Source: Lacrimispora sphenoides
GTDB taxonomy: Bacteria; Bacillota; Clostridia; Lachnospirales; Lachnospiraceae
NCBI RefSeq assembly: GCF_900105215.1
Contig: NZ_FOIP01000001.1
Location: 2,792,501 to 2,856,500 of the forward strand
Direction: 5' to 3'
Length of the DNA: 64,000 bases
Shown here: positions 1 through 8,379 of the stretch, one piece after another
Layout: each line of letters opens with the position of its first letter
Position numbering within the stretch: position 1 is the stretch's first letter
Notes under the pieces: generated by a model
The model's input: the letters and a program-made list of their open reading frames with translations, nothing else
What the model was told of the DNA's origin: nothing
The model's database searches: none
Made by a program: the position numbers and the translations under genes

Positions 1-1160
1 ACGACTACGAAAGGAACGGAACTATCATTGATTTCGGCCTGTTAAATGATACGGGAGAATTGATCGGCTGGTCCGGCTCTGACCGGAGCCGGATCGTTAT
101 TTCAGATCACAGGAGCATGGCTGGTTTTGCGTCGGTTCCTGTAAAGCAGGGACAATGGAGCATACTACTGGGAGCCTATAAGGTAGAAGAACAGGGAGTG
201 GTAATTACATATAAAATTACGTTCCATTTAAAAGGCCTGCGGTTATATAAGGGAGATACCCACCTTCATTCCAGCGGCTCCGACGGAAATATGACTCCGG
301 AAGAACTGGCACTTGCTGCCGGAAGAGAAGGGCTGGATTTCCTGTTTGTTACGGATCATAACAATTATGCCCACAATTACCAGCTTCGTTCTACGGACCT
401 GGTAACCATGATTCCGGGAGTGGAATGGACCCATTACAAAGGACATATGGGAATGCTGGGAAGGAATCGTCCATATAAAAGCTTTCTCTCCAATTCCCTG
501 GAAAGGACCGTAGAAATCGTCGAGGAAGCAAGGGAAAACGGTGCCTTTACGGTACTAAACCACCCCTTCTGTCCCTGGTGCGGCTGGCAGTGGGGGATGG
601 AGAAGGTTCCCTTTGACGGGGTGGAGGTTTGGAACGGAGGCTTAATGCCGGAGAGCAACCAGGCCTGCCTGGCCTGGTGGGATGAAAGGCTTAAAGAAGG
701 GAAAAGGATCCCAATAACAGGGGGCAGCGATTTTCATAAATATGAACTGGGAAGAATGCCGGCTTCTCCTTGTACCTGCGTGTACGCCCTGTCAAATTCC
801 GCCGAGGATATATTAGAAGGACTTAAAAAAGGCCATTCCTTTCTGACCATATCTCCGGAAGGTCCCATGATGGAAACCTGGGCCGGGGAGGCTCTCATGG
901 GAGATGAGATCCCGGAAGGAAGCGAAATCATGTTTAATTTCCGAAACTTACGCGAGGGAGATATCCTGTTCCTGGTTTCCCAGGACGGCAGGGAAGAAAT
1001 CCCTTGCGGATCGGGCCGGCTTTCCATTCAAAGAACTGCCGGAAAAGCCGGATATCTCAGGGCGGAGATCAGGCGGAGTTTTCTTAAGGGGTATCCTTAT
1101 ATTCCGGTGCTCCTTTCCAATCCTTACTATATAACAGGTGAAAAAAATGACAAAGAATGA
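1..1160 (+). CDS. CehA/McbA family PHP-type metallohydrolase, 5'-truncated by the window edge
   Basis: The reading frame is open from the first bases (first whole codon at 3) with no start or stop upstream, so the N-terminus lies outside the window. A PHP metal-binding core is visible: GDTHLHSSGSDG, then TDHNN, an NHPF histidine, and GGSDFH near the C-terminal third. This order is typical of the CehA/McbA family, metal-dependent hydrolases of phosphoester or carbamate-like bonds; the substrate cannot be told here. The visible upstream part (about 75 codons before GDTHLH) resembles the beta-sandwich that often precedes the PHP core. The stop overlaps the start of the DUF5054 gene, so the two are probably cotranscribed and may act on the same glycan-derived substrate (inference). 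Confidence 0.85.
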   Translation, partial: DYERNGTIIDFGLLNDTGELIGWSGSDRSRIVISDHRSMAGFASVPVKQGQWSILLGAYKVEEQGVVITYKITFHLKGLRLYKGDTHLHSSGSDGNMTPEELALAAGREGLDFLFVTDHNNYAHNYQLRSTDLVTMIPGVEWTHYKGHMGMLGRNRPYKSFLSNSLERTVEIVEEARENGAFTVLNHPFCPWCGWQWGMEKVPFDGVEVWNGGLMPESNQACLAWWDERLKEGKRIPITGGSDFHKYELGRMPASPCTCVYALSNSAEDILEGLKKGHSFLTISPEGPMMETWAGEALMGDEIPEGSEIMFNFRNLREGDILFLVSQDGREEIPCGSGRLSIQRTAGKAGYLRAEIRRSFLKGYPYIPVLLSNPYYITGEKNDKE

Positions 1161-3222
1161 AATAGTGACAAATGAAACAATAAAAAGGGTACATGTAGTA
1201 TTCATGACCCATTTTGATATGGGATTTACGGATCTTGCAGACCGTGTTCTTTCCAGCTATATCCAGGATTTTATTCCTGAAGCCATCAGGCTTGCCATGG
1301 ACTTAAACCAGGATGGAAGGAAACGGTTTATCTGGACCTTAGGGGCATTCTTAATTGACCAGTATTTAAAAAAATCGCCTCAGGCGGAAGCACAGAAAAT
1401 GAAAGATGCCGTTATGAGAGGAGATATCAGCTGGCATGGACTGGCCTTTACCACTCATACAGAACTGATGGATGCTGACCTGATGAATTTTAACTTAAGC
1501 TATGGGGACAGACTGGACAGAGAGTTTGGAAGAAAGACAATGGCTGCAAAACTTACTGACGTACCTGGCCATACGAAAGCCATGGTGCCAATCATGGCCC
1601 GCCATGGGAAACGATATCTTCATATCGGAGTAAATGCCTCATCCATGAACCCAATGGTTCCCAAAAGCTTTGTATGGCGGTCAGGAAACAGCGAGATTCT
1701 TGTCCAGTATTCCCCTGTTTATGGCTCGACCTGTTATATGGAGGGTATGGAGGATGTTCTGGAGTTTGTCTTTTTAGGGGATAATCTGGGCCTTCCCACG
1801 AGAGAAGATGTTTTAAGTCAATTAGAGGAATTGGAAAAGAAATATCCAGGTGCAGCAGTGGAGGCCTCCACTTTGGATGCTTATGCCGGAAAGCTTTGGG
1901 AAAGAAGGGAAGAGCTTCCCGTAATAACGGAGGAAATCGGGGACACCTGGATTCACGGCATTGCCTCAGATCCGGTCAAGGTCAGCGGCTTCAGACGGCT
2001 TCTGGGCCTTAAGGATCAATGGAAAAGACAGGGGAAGTTTGATTATGAAGGGCCGGAATTCCATGGTTTTATGGAAAATCTTCTGATGGTATGCGAACAT
2101 ACATGGGGGCTGGATTATAAGAAGCACCTGTTTGATTTTAAAAATTGGGAAAAGGAAGATTTTAAGAGAGCCAGAAAAGAAAATCATGTAACGGGGGATA
2201 TGTTTACGGAAAGAAATGCAGCTCTTTTACATGCCATATATAAGGAGAAAGGTGTGGATCATCTGGAGAGCACCTATGACCGGTACGAAAGCTCCTATGA
2301 GGAGCAGCGGGCCTACTTACTCGAAGCGGTCCGGCTGCTGCCGGAGGAGCTTAAAGAGGAAGCCAGGCAGGCGCTAACATGGAATCCGGTTACAGAAGTA
2401 GAGACATGGGAAGAAGGAGGAGAGGTCCATCCTTTTGAGATCGTTTCCATACAGGACTGGAAAGCGGCGTTTGATGGAAGCGGCTCAATGGTATATCTGG
2501 AAAAGGAGGGAAAGGTCTGGATCCAGTCAGGCTGCTTTGGCCGTTTTTCTTATGAAACCTATGGGGCTACGGATACGGTATCGGAATATTATGAGTACAA
2601 TCATGCATTTAAGGAAAATATGGCCTGGTCAGAAGCAGATTTTTCAAAGCCCGGACTGGAAACTGTGGAGGGACTTACTAACTGGAATTATACCTTTGGA
2701 GTGCGGGAGATGAGAAGGTCTGATTCTGTAGTGAGGATTTGTCTGGCAGGGAACCCGGCGGCTGTAAGGGAATATGGATGCCCTGAGCGGGCGTGGATTA
2801 CCTACACGTTTGGAGAAGAATTATTGTGCGATCTTTTGTGGGAAAATAAAGATGCCAATAAAATGCCTGAAGCCCTTTGGTTTGATGTTAATCTTGATGT
2901 TGAAAATCCTTATCTCTGGAGGATGAAGATCATGGATCAGGAAATCTCTCCTCTTAAGGTAGTAAAAGGAGGAAACCGAAGGCAGCACTGCATAGAAAAG
3001 CTGGTCTATGACGGGGCGGATGGGACCATAGAAATACATAATACTGATTCTCCTCTGGTAAGTGTGGGAGGAAGGCGGCTGTATGGCGGTTGTCTGGAGC
3101 TTCCGGATATGAAAAAGGGATTTTCCTATTGCCTGTTTAACAATAAATGGGGAACTAATTTTTCCATGTGGTGCCAGGAAGACTGCAGGTTCCGGTATGT
3201 CTTAAGCTTTCAAAATAAGTAA
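1147..3222 (+). CDS. DUF5054 domain protein, GH38-like glycosidase fold
   Basis: A 691-residue protein. The N-terminal region holds VVFMTHFDMGFTDLAD, resembling the HxHxDxG metal site of GH38/GH57-type alpha-mannosidase folds, then DVPGHTKAMVP and CEHTWGLDYKKHL, which mark the DUF5054 family. Activity is not established for this family; a glycoside hydrolase role is inferred from the fold. There is no signal peptide, so it is likely cytoplasmic. I chose ATG 1147 over GTG 1138 because the GTG itself forms part of the AGGTG ribosome binding site, six bases ahead of the ATG. It overlaps the upstream metallohydrolase by 14 bases, suggesting translational coupling. Confidence 0.8.
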   Translation: MTKNEIVTNETIKRVHVVFMTHFDMGFTDLADRVLSSYIQDFIPEAIRLAMDLNQDGRKRFIWTLGAFLIDQYLKKSPQAEAQKMKDAVMRGDISWHGLAFTTHTELMDADLMNFNLSYGDRLDREFGRKTMAAKLTDVPGHTKAMVPIMARHGKRYLHIGVNASSMNPMVPKSFVWRSGNSEILVQYSPVYGSTCYMEGMEDVLEFVFLGDNLGLPTREDVLSQLEELEKKYPGAAVEASTLDAYAGKLWERREELPVITEEIGDTWIHGIASDPVKVSGFRRLLGLKDQWKRQGKFDYEGPEFHGFMENLLMVCEHTWGLDYKKHLFDFKNWEKEDFKRARKENHVTGDMFTERNAALLHAIYKEKGVDHLESTYDRYESSYEEQRAYLLEAVRLLPEELKEEARQALTWNPVTEVETWEEGGEVHPFEIVSIQDWKAAFDGSGSMVYLEKEGKVWIQSGCFGRFSYETYGATDTVSEYYEYNHAFKENMAWSEADFSKPGLETVEGLTNWNYTFGVREMRRSDSVVRICLAGNPAAVREYGCPERAWITYTFGEELLCDLLWENKDANKMPEALWFDVNLDVENPYLWRMKIMDQEISPLKVVKGGNRRQHCIEKLVYDGADGTIEIHNTDSPLVSVGGRRLYGGCLELPDMKKGFSYCLFNNKWGTNFSMWCQEDCRFRYVLSFQNK

Positions 3223-3385
3223 AAGGGAATATTTGACAAATCTATGGAACCAGTGTAAGATAAAAAAATGGAATATAATCCAAAGAAATATGAAAGAAAA
3301 GTTATGGAAAAACCCATGGTTTTTGTGGAAAAAGTAATGAAAAATGAAAACTCATGTGGAAATAGTCAACAATCAGGAGGAGTAG

Positions 3386-4564
3386 ATGAAGAAAAAAAAT
3401 GGGCTGATGAAGATTCTGATTTTCCTACCCATAGTGCTGTTTATTTTGCTTGTCGGGTGGATCGGGGTAGGTGAATGGAATGGAAAACAGGCCGTTCCAA
3501 GGGAAAGCCTGACCCATTCAGAGCCTGAGACATCAGGGGAAACGGAAGTCCTGACGGTGGAAGAATCCCAGTCTCAGGAAGAAACCGCTCCAATTGAGGA
3601 AGAAACAGAGCAAAAATCAGCCGTTCAGCTCCTCTTTGCAGGTGATATATTACTATCTAGTCATGTGATGGCAGCTTATGATAAGGTGGGGGGCATGAAT
3701 GGTGTCCTGGACGAAGGATATCGGAGTGAAATCAGCAATACGGATATCTTTATGGCCAACCAGGAGTTTCCTTTCAGCGACAGGGGCTCTGCTGCACCGG
3801 ATAAGCAGTTTACATTCCGACTGCCGCCTTCCAAAGTCTCCCTGATGAATGAAATCGGAGTTGACATCGTTACTCTGGCCAATAACCATTCCCTTGACTA
3901 TGGAACAGATGCCCTTGTGGATACCTGCACGGCCCTGGATGGAGCCGGTATTAAGTACGTGGGGGCAGGCCCTGATATGAACCGTGCCAAACAGCTTGAG
4001 AAGATAGAAGTGAATGGAAAGGCCATAGGCTTTCTGGGAGCGTCCAGGGTCTATCCCGATCCTAACTGGGTGGCGAACAGCAAAAAGCCAGGTATGGTAA
4101 GCGGTTATGATCCCACCATCCTTTTGGAAGAAATAAAAAAGGCAAAAGAAAGTTGTGATTATCTGGTGGTTTATGTCCACTGGGGTGTGGAGCGGGATGA
4201 GAAGCCTCAGGAATATCAGAGGGCTTTAGGAAAGCAGATCATCGACGCAGGGGCTGACTTAGTGATGGGAAGCCATCCTCATGTTCTTCAGGGAATTGAA
4301 TATTACAACGGCAAGCCTATCTGCTACAGCATGGGAAATTTCATCTTTGGAAGCAGCATCCCAAAGACAGCCCTTATAAGGGCACAGGTGGATTTTGCCC
4401 AGGGAAGCACCACATTGTCCTTAGTCCCGGGGACATCAAAGGCAGGATATACCAGGAAGCTGACCCAGGAAGACGAGATCCGGGAATTTTACCAATATAT
4501 CCAGAGCATATCCTTTGATGTATCAATTGATGAAAACGGCATTATTCACAATAATAAAAATTAA
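3386..4564 (+). CDS. CapA family protein (poly-gamma-glutamate capsule type metallophosphoesterase), membrane-anchored
   Basis: 392 residues. Residues about 8-28 form one hydrophobic segment (signal anchor), followed by a Ser/Glu/Thr-rich linker to about residue 75, then a calcineurin-like CapA domain. Recognisable blocks are LLFAGDILLSSHV, TLANNHSLDYG and GSHPHVLQG, which carry the metal-binding Asp, Asn-His and His-Pro-His residues of the family. CapA proteins act outside the membrane in poly-glutamate synthesis, but many clostridial homologues have no pga neighbours, as here, so the substrate is unknown. The start has a good AGGAGG at 3376-3381. It converges with the radical SAM gene; the stops lie 2 bases apart. 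Confidence 0.85.
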   Translation: MKKKNGLMKILIFLPIVLFILLVGWIGVGEWNGKQAVPRESLTHSEPETSGETEVLTVEESQSQEETAPIEEETEQKSAVQLLFAGDILLSSHVMAAYDKVGGMNGVLDEGYRSEISNTDIFMANQEFPFSDRGSAAPDKQFTFRLPPSKVSLMNEIGVDIVTLANNHSLDYGTDALVDTCTALDGAGIKYVGAGPDMNRAKQLEKIEVNGKAIGFLGASRVYPDPNWVANSKKPGMVSGYDPTILLEEIKKAKESCDYLVVYVHWGVERDEKPQEYQRALGKQIIDAGADLVMGSHPHVLQGIEYYNGKPICYSMGNFIFGSSIPKTALIRAQVDFAQGSTTLSLVPGTSKAGYTRKLTQEDEIREFYQYIQSISFDVSIDENGIIHNNKN

Positions 4565-4566
4565 AC

Positions 4567-5511
4567 TCAGACGAGGTATCTGTCACCCTGGCAGATGCCT
4601 CGTTCTTTTAGCCGTTTAGCCAGAGTGCCGAGGACCAGCTTTTTATTTCCGCTCCATAAAGGCGAAAGAAGAAGTTTTTTCGGTCCATCTCCGCTGATCC
4701 GGTGTATGACCACCTCGGCCGGAAGGAGGGCGATGCAGTCGATCACCAGGTCTGTGTATTCTTCCAGGGTATAGACAGGAACCAGGCCTTTATCATATTC
4801 TGCGGCAAGATCAGTTCCTTTTAACACATGAAGAAGCTGAAGTTTAATTCCATCGATTCCATGTTCTCCCAGATGACCCAGATAGTTTACAGTTTCCAAA
4901 ATCATATCCCTGGTTTCTCCCGGAAGCCCTAAAATGACATGAGCGATGACCGTAAGACCGGCTTCCTTTAAATTCTGGTAGGCTTCATAGAACGTATGAA
5001 GGGGATATCCTCTGCGGATATGATCTGCTGTGGATTCATGGATGGTCTGAAGCCCCAGCTCTACCCAGACAGGCTTTATTTTATTTAATCTTATTAAAAG
5101 ATTTAGGACATCAGGCGGAAGGCAGTCGGGACGGGTGGCAATGGAGAGGACCGCCACATCCGGATGGCAGATGGCCTGGGTAAACAGCTCTTCCAGATAG
5201 GGTACGGGAGCATAGGTGTTGGTATAAGACTGAAAATAGGCGATGAAACGGCCTTCTTCGGTCTTTATTTTACCCTGGATCCTTTTGCGGGCAGATTCAA
5301 TCTGTTCCGTAACGGAGGAATGGAGGTTCAGGGATTCCGCAAATTCTCCTGATCCCCCGCCGCTGCAGAAAATGCATCCCCCGGTTCCCAGGGTCCCATC
5401 CCGGTTAGGACAGGTCATGCCGCCGTCAAGAGCCAGTTTATAGACTTTTTGTCCGTATTGTTTTTTCATTTCATAGTCCAGGGAATGGTAAGGTTTTTCG
5501 TTCCAGAACAT
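4567..5511 (-). CDS. TIGR01212 family radical SAM protein (YhcC-like)
   Basis: 314 residues from ATG 5511. The Fe-S cluster cysteines are in CPNRDGTLGTGGCIFCSGGG, with the long first spacing (C-x12-C-x2-C) that distinguishes the TIGR01212/YhcC group from ordinary CxxxCxxC radical SAM enzymes. Other family blocks are YFQSYTNTYAP, VELGLQTIHE and HVILGLPGE. The exact reaction is not established for this family; an RNA- or cofactor-modifying role is usually supposed. The frame stays open upstream to 5700, but that stretch is a 52-bp tandem repeat whose length is not a multiple of three and it encodes unrelated peptide in each copy. ATG 5511 follows GAGGAAACC and begins family-like sequence (FWNEKPYHSLDYEMKK). 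Confidence 0.88.
   Translation of the reverse strand: MFWNEKPYHSLDYEMKKQYGQKVYKLALDGGMTCPNRDGTLGTGGCIFCSGGGSGEFAESLNLHSSVTEQIESARKRIQGKIKTEEGRFIAYFQSYTNTYAPVPYLEELFTQAICHPDVAVLSIATRPDCLPPDVLNLLIRLNKIKPVWVELGLQTIHESTADHIRRGYPLHTFYEAYQNLKEAGLTVIAHVILGLPGETRDMILETVNYLGHLGEHGIDGIKLQLLHVLKGTDLAAEYDKGLVPVYTLEEYTDLVIDCIALLPAEVVIHRISGDGPKKLLLSPLWSGNKKLVLGTLAKRLKERGICQGDRYLV
4571..4609 (+). terminator. Rho-independent terminator of the CapA gene, inside the tail of the radical SAM gene
   Basis: ACGAGGTATCTG (from 4571) pairs with CAGATGCCTCGT (to 4603) and is followed by TCTTTT. The hairpin serves the plus-strand CapA transcript but is itself coding DNA: it encodes the last codons of the convergent radical SAM protein. 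Confidence 0.75.
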
Positions 5512-5667
5512 GGTTTCCTCTTTTCCGCCCACGCTTTTTGGGCATAAAGGTATACCCGCAGGGTGTTTCCTCTTTTCTGCCCGTGCTTTCTGGGCATAAA
5601 GGTATGCCCTCAGGGTGTTTCCTCTTTTCTGCCCACGCTTTTTGGGCATAAAGGTATGCCAATGGGG
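5512..5667 (-). repeat. Three tandem 52-bp repeats carrying a hairpin and a Shine-Dalgarno sequence
   Basis: Copies lie at 5512-5563, 5564-5615 and 5616-5667, with a partial fourth start at 5668. Read in the direction of the radical SAM gene each unit is roughly CCTTTATGCCCA, AAAAGCG, TGGGCAGAAAAGAGGAAAC. GCCCA and TGGGC form a 5-bp stem around 7 bases, and GAGGAAA is a ribosome binding site; the proximal copy supplies the one actually used. The copies differ at only a few positions. A related unit stands before galK (5862-5879), and a shorter match stands before the gene at 7279. Confidence 0.9.
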
Positions 5668-5759
5668 TATTTCCTTTGCACTTATTTTTGTTTGTTTCAT
5701 TATACGGGTCTCCTGGATGACCTGTCAAATTATTTTATAGGTTTTCGTAAAATATTATA

Positions 5760-5789
5760 TTGTGAAATCTTTGGCATTTATGATATACT
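5760..5789 (+). promoter_or_regulatory. Candidate sigma-A promoter of the galactokinase gene
   Basis: TTGTGA (5760-5765), an 18-bp spacer, then TATACT (5784-5789). It lies 117 bp before the chosen galactokinase start in the intergenic region divergent from the radical SAM gene. The -35 box is imperfect. Confidence 0.45.
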
Positions 5790-5861
5790 CGTAGCAATGA
5801 CAATGCTTTGTCAATGAATGGGGGAAACCTTCCAGGTTACTATATAAATTGGGTGTGCCCA

Positions 5862-5879
5862 GCCCAAAAGCGTGGGCAG
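5862..5879 (+). repeat. Single copy of the leader hairpin element, galactokinase 5' leader
   Basis: GCCCAAAAGCGTGGGCAG at 5862-5879 matches the core of the 52-bp repeat units upstream of the radical SAM gene, in the same orientation relative to its own gene. It is followed by the galactokinase ribosome binding site AAGGAG. GCCCA and TGGGC can form the same small stem. Confidence 0.7.
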
Positions 5880-5905
5880 TAAATCGGAAAAGGAGAGCAA
5901 GTGAC

Positions 5906-7201
5906 ATGAAGATAAGTGATACGATTCAGCTGCTGGAGTCTAAGGAGTCTGAAAAGCTTATGACTGCTTTATATGGAAAAGAGGCAGTCAGGGAGAACAT
6001 TGAACGTTATCAGAGCCTTATAGGAAACTTCCAGAAGAAATTTCCAGAGGATGATGTGATGCTGTTTTCCTCACCAGGGCGCACGGAGATCAGCGGAAAC
6101 CATACCGATCATAACCATGGAAAAGTGCTGGCTGGAAGCATTAATCTGGATTGTGTGGGAGTAGCTGCAAAAAACAACAGCAGAAAAGTGAATATTATCA
6201 GTGAAACTTATAACCAGAGCTTTGAGATCGATCTGGATGACCTAGCTCCAAGCGATAAGAAGGCAGGAACCATTGACCTGGTAAAAGGTCTTTTAAAAGG
6301 CTTCTTAGAGGAAGGGTATGAGATCGGCGGCTTTGATGCCTGCGTAACAAGCAATGTCATCAGTGCGGCAGGTGTCAGCTCCTCTGCTTCCTTTGAGATG
6401 CTGCTCTGCTCTATTTTAAATACATTCTTTAACAATAGCGCCATGGATGCCGTGGCATATGCCCATATCGGCAAGTTTTCTGAAAACGTGTACTGGGACA
6501 AGGCTTCCGGCCTTTTGGATCAGATGGCATGTGCAGTAGGGGGACTTATTACCATTGATTTTAAGGACCCGGCAGTTCCGGTCGTAGAGAAGATTGATTT
6601 TGATTTTGGCTCTAAGAATCACAGCCTTATTATTGTCAATACAGGAAAAGGCCATGCGGATTTAAGCGCAGATTATTCCTCGGTTCCGGCAGAAATGAAA
6701 AAGGTTGCAGAATTCTTCGGAAAAGAAGTATGTGCTGAAATCACGGAAAAAGAGGTCATTGACAATTTACAGGAAATCAGGGATTTTGCCGGTGACCGTT
6801 CTGTCCTTCGCGCCCTCCATTTCTTTGAAGAGAATAAGAGAGTAGAGGCAGAAGTGGCTGCTTTAAAAGAAAACCGGTTTGAGGACTTTTTAAAGAAAAT
6901 CACCGAATCTGGAAATTCCTCCTGGAAATGGCTACAGAACTGCTTTACCAACACCAGTTTCCAGGAGCAGGGAATCACCATTGCCCTGGCTCTTACGGAA
7001 CTTTTCCTGGCAGAGAAAAATACAGGTGCATGCAGAATACATGGAGGCGGATTTGCCGGTGTCATCATGACCATGCTGCCTAATGAGCTGGTAGATGAAT
7101 ATATTTCCTATATTGAGAAAGCCATGGGAGAGGGCAATGCTTACCGAATGAGCATCAGGCCATATGGAGCCATCTGCTTCAATGAGATAATCAATCAATA
7201 A
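5906..7201 (+). CDS. galK: Galactokinase-family GHMP kinase
   Basis: 431 residues, a GHMP kinase. The substrate signature is SPGRTEISGNHTDHNHGKVLA (the galactokinase GRTNxxGEHTDY motif in its clostridial form). The ATP-binding glycine/serine loop reads SAAGVSSSASFEML and the C-terminal motif is CRIHGGGFAG. It would phosphorylate galactose at C1 with ATP, the first step of the Leloir pathway. No galT or galE is adjacent, so a related sugar cannot be excluded. The frame opens earlier at 5849, but ATG 5906 begins family sequence and has AGGAG at 5891-5895; the earlier codons run through the leader hairpin element. Confidence 0.82.
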   Translation: MKISDTIQLLESKESEKLMTALYGKEAVRENIERYQSLIGNFQKKFPEDDVMLFSSPGRTEISGNHTDHNHGKVLAGSINLDCVGVAAKNNSRKVNIISETYNQSFEIDLDDLAPSDKKAGTIDLVKGLLKGFLEEGYEIGGFDACVTSNVISAAGVSSSASFEMLLCSILNTFFNNSAMDAVAYAHIGKFSENVYWDKASGLLDQMACAVGGLITIDFKDPAVPVVEKIDFDFGSKNHSLIIVNTGKGHADLSADYSSVPAEMKKVAEFFGKEVCAEITEKEVIDNLQEIRDFAGDRSVLRALHFFEENKRVEAEVAALKENRFEDFLKKITESGNSSWKWLQNCFTNTSFQEQGITIALALTELFLAEKNTGACRIHGGGFAGVIMTMLPNELVDEYISYIEKAMGEGNAYRMSIRPYGAICFNEIINQ

Positions 7202-7258
7202 TAATTGTAAATTCTGCCAAAATGGAGTAAAATATAATTAAGAAACGTTAGAAAAGAA

Positions 7259-7274
7259 CGTGGGCAGAAGGAGG
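7259..7274 (+). promoter_or_regulatory. Ribosome binding site with the shared CGTGGGCAGAA block
   Basis: CGTGGGCAGAAGGAGG precedes ATG 7279. It repeats the 3' half of the hairpin element found before galK and, in tandem, before the radical SAM gene. The left arm of the hairpin is missing here. Confidence 0.5.
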
Positions 7275-7278
7275 CATT

Positions 7279-7926
7279 ATGAAAGAAAAGAAAAATCTGG
7301 TCATCACCATAGGAAGGCAGTACGGCAGCGGCGGCCGAATCGTGGGAAAAGCCCTTGCAGAGGAGCTGGGAATTCATTTTTATGATGAAGAGATTTTGTC
7401 CATAACTTCGGAGCAAAGCGCAGTTGGAGAGGTGTTTTTCCGTCTGGCGGATGAAAAGGCGGGTAGTAATCTGCTTTATAAGATCGTAAGCGGCTTAAAG
7501 CCCCAGCTTGGGAAACCCTCTACGGATGCGGACATTGTAAAACCGGAGAATCTGTTCCGTTTCCAGTCCCAGGTCATAAAAGAGCTGGCTTCGGAAGAGT
7601 CCTGCATTATTGCCGGACGGTGCGGGGATTATATCTTAGGCCGTGAAAAGGAAGAATTTCCGGGCCTGGTAAAAATCTTTGTTTACGCAGACACGGAAAC
7701 CCTCATCAAGCGCACCATGGAAGTGGATAAGGTTGATGAGAAGGAAGCGGCAAAGCGTGTTAAGAAGATTAACCGGGAGCGGAAGGAGTATTACCGCTAC
7801 TATACCGGCGAAAACTGGGAAAATTGGAACAATTATGATCTGATAATCAATACCAGCAGCATTGACTTAGAGCAGACCGCGAAGCTGATTAAGGATTATA
7901 TTAAGCTTAGAGGAATTGAGCTATAA
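7279..7926 (+). CDS. Cytidylate kinase-like family protein
   Basis: 215 residues. The N-terminus VITIGRQYGSGGRIVGKALAEEL is the P-loop region of the cytidylate-kinase-like family, in which a GRQYGSGG loop replaces the classical Walker A. IIAGRCGDYIL and DKVDEKEAAKRVKKINRERKEYYRYYTG are also typical. Members of this family are nucleotide or small-molecule kinases of mostly unproven specificity and are distinct from the housekeeping Cmk. It lies 77 bp downstream of galK on the same strand with an excellent AAGGAGG, and the pair ends at a strong terminator, so they may form one transcript. Confidence 0.85.
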   Translation: MKEKKNLVITIGRQYGSGGRIVGKALAEELGIHFYDEEILSITSEQSAVGEVFFRLADEKAGSNLLYKIVSGLKPQLGKPSTDADIVKPENLFRFQSQVIKELASEESCIIAGRCGDYILGREKEEFPGLVKIFVYADTETLIKRTMEVDKVDEKEAAKRVKKINRERKEYYRYYTGENWENWNNYDLIINTSSIDLEQTAKLIKDYIKLRGIEL

Positions 7927-7936
7927 AGGAACGCAT

Positions 7937-7975
7937 AAAACGGCGGCTTTGATTGTGATTTCAAAGCCGCCGTTT
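7937..7975. terminator. Strong bidirectional terminator
   Basis: AAACGGCGGCTTTGA and TCAAAGCCGCCGTTT form a perfect 15-bp stem with an 8-base loop between the convergent cytidylate-kinase-like and DUF4180 genes. Confidence 0.9.
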
Positions 7976-8006
7976 CCATGTCTAACGGTATATCATGGAA
8001 CCAGTT

Positions 8007-8378
8007 TTAACGTTCCATGGATTTTTCCGGTACCAGCGCCGACAAGGCGCTATCTAAGTCATTCTTAAAATAGATCTGGTTTCCCTTGTTGCATTCATAA
8101 ATAAAATCCCTTAGACTTTTGCTGGTATAGTTTGAAAAATCCCCTATGATTGCAAGCTTAAAACGGTAGTTTGAAAATTTCTGCAGGATTTCCCCTGCTA
8201 TACCTGTTTTAAGATCAAAGAAGCTTTCATCAAGGCTTTCTTTATACAGGGTCATGCCGATGCAATCACATTGGTATTGGGACGAAGCCATTATATCAAG
8301 TATATCTTGAGCGGTGGATATCTTTTCGTCCTTATTAAGAATTACAATATTCTGGTTTCTTATTGTTTTTATATTCAT
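8007..8378 (-). CDS. DUF4180 domain-containing protein
   Basis: 123 residues, full length for DUF4180. Typical blocks are VILNKDEKISTAQDILDIMA, FFDLKTGIAGEILQKFSNY and LAIIGDFSNYTSKSLRDFIYE. The function is unknown; the fold resembles small ligand-binding or STAS-like domains. It is the last gene of a three-gene operon, starting one base after the stop of the alpha/beta hydrolase, so its ribosome binding site lies inside the hydrolase coding region. No catalytic motif is seen. Confidence 0.88.
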   Translation of the reverse strand: MNIKTIRNQNIVILNKDEKISTAQDILDIMASSQYQCDCIGMTLYKESLDESFFDLKTGIAGEILQKFSNYRFKLAIIGDFSNYTSKSLRDFIYECNKGNQIYFKNDLDSALSALVPEKSMER

Positions 8379-8379
8379 C

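Noticed and set aside
3268..3474. Short ORF ahead of the CapA gene
   Set aside because: It overlaps the CapA start in another frame, has no ribosome binding site and no family resemblance.
5512..5700. N-terminal extension of the radical SAM protein
   Set aside because: The frame is open, but the DNA is a 52-bp repeat read in changing frames, and a good ribosome binding site with family-like N-terminus begins at ATG 5511.
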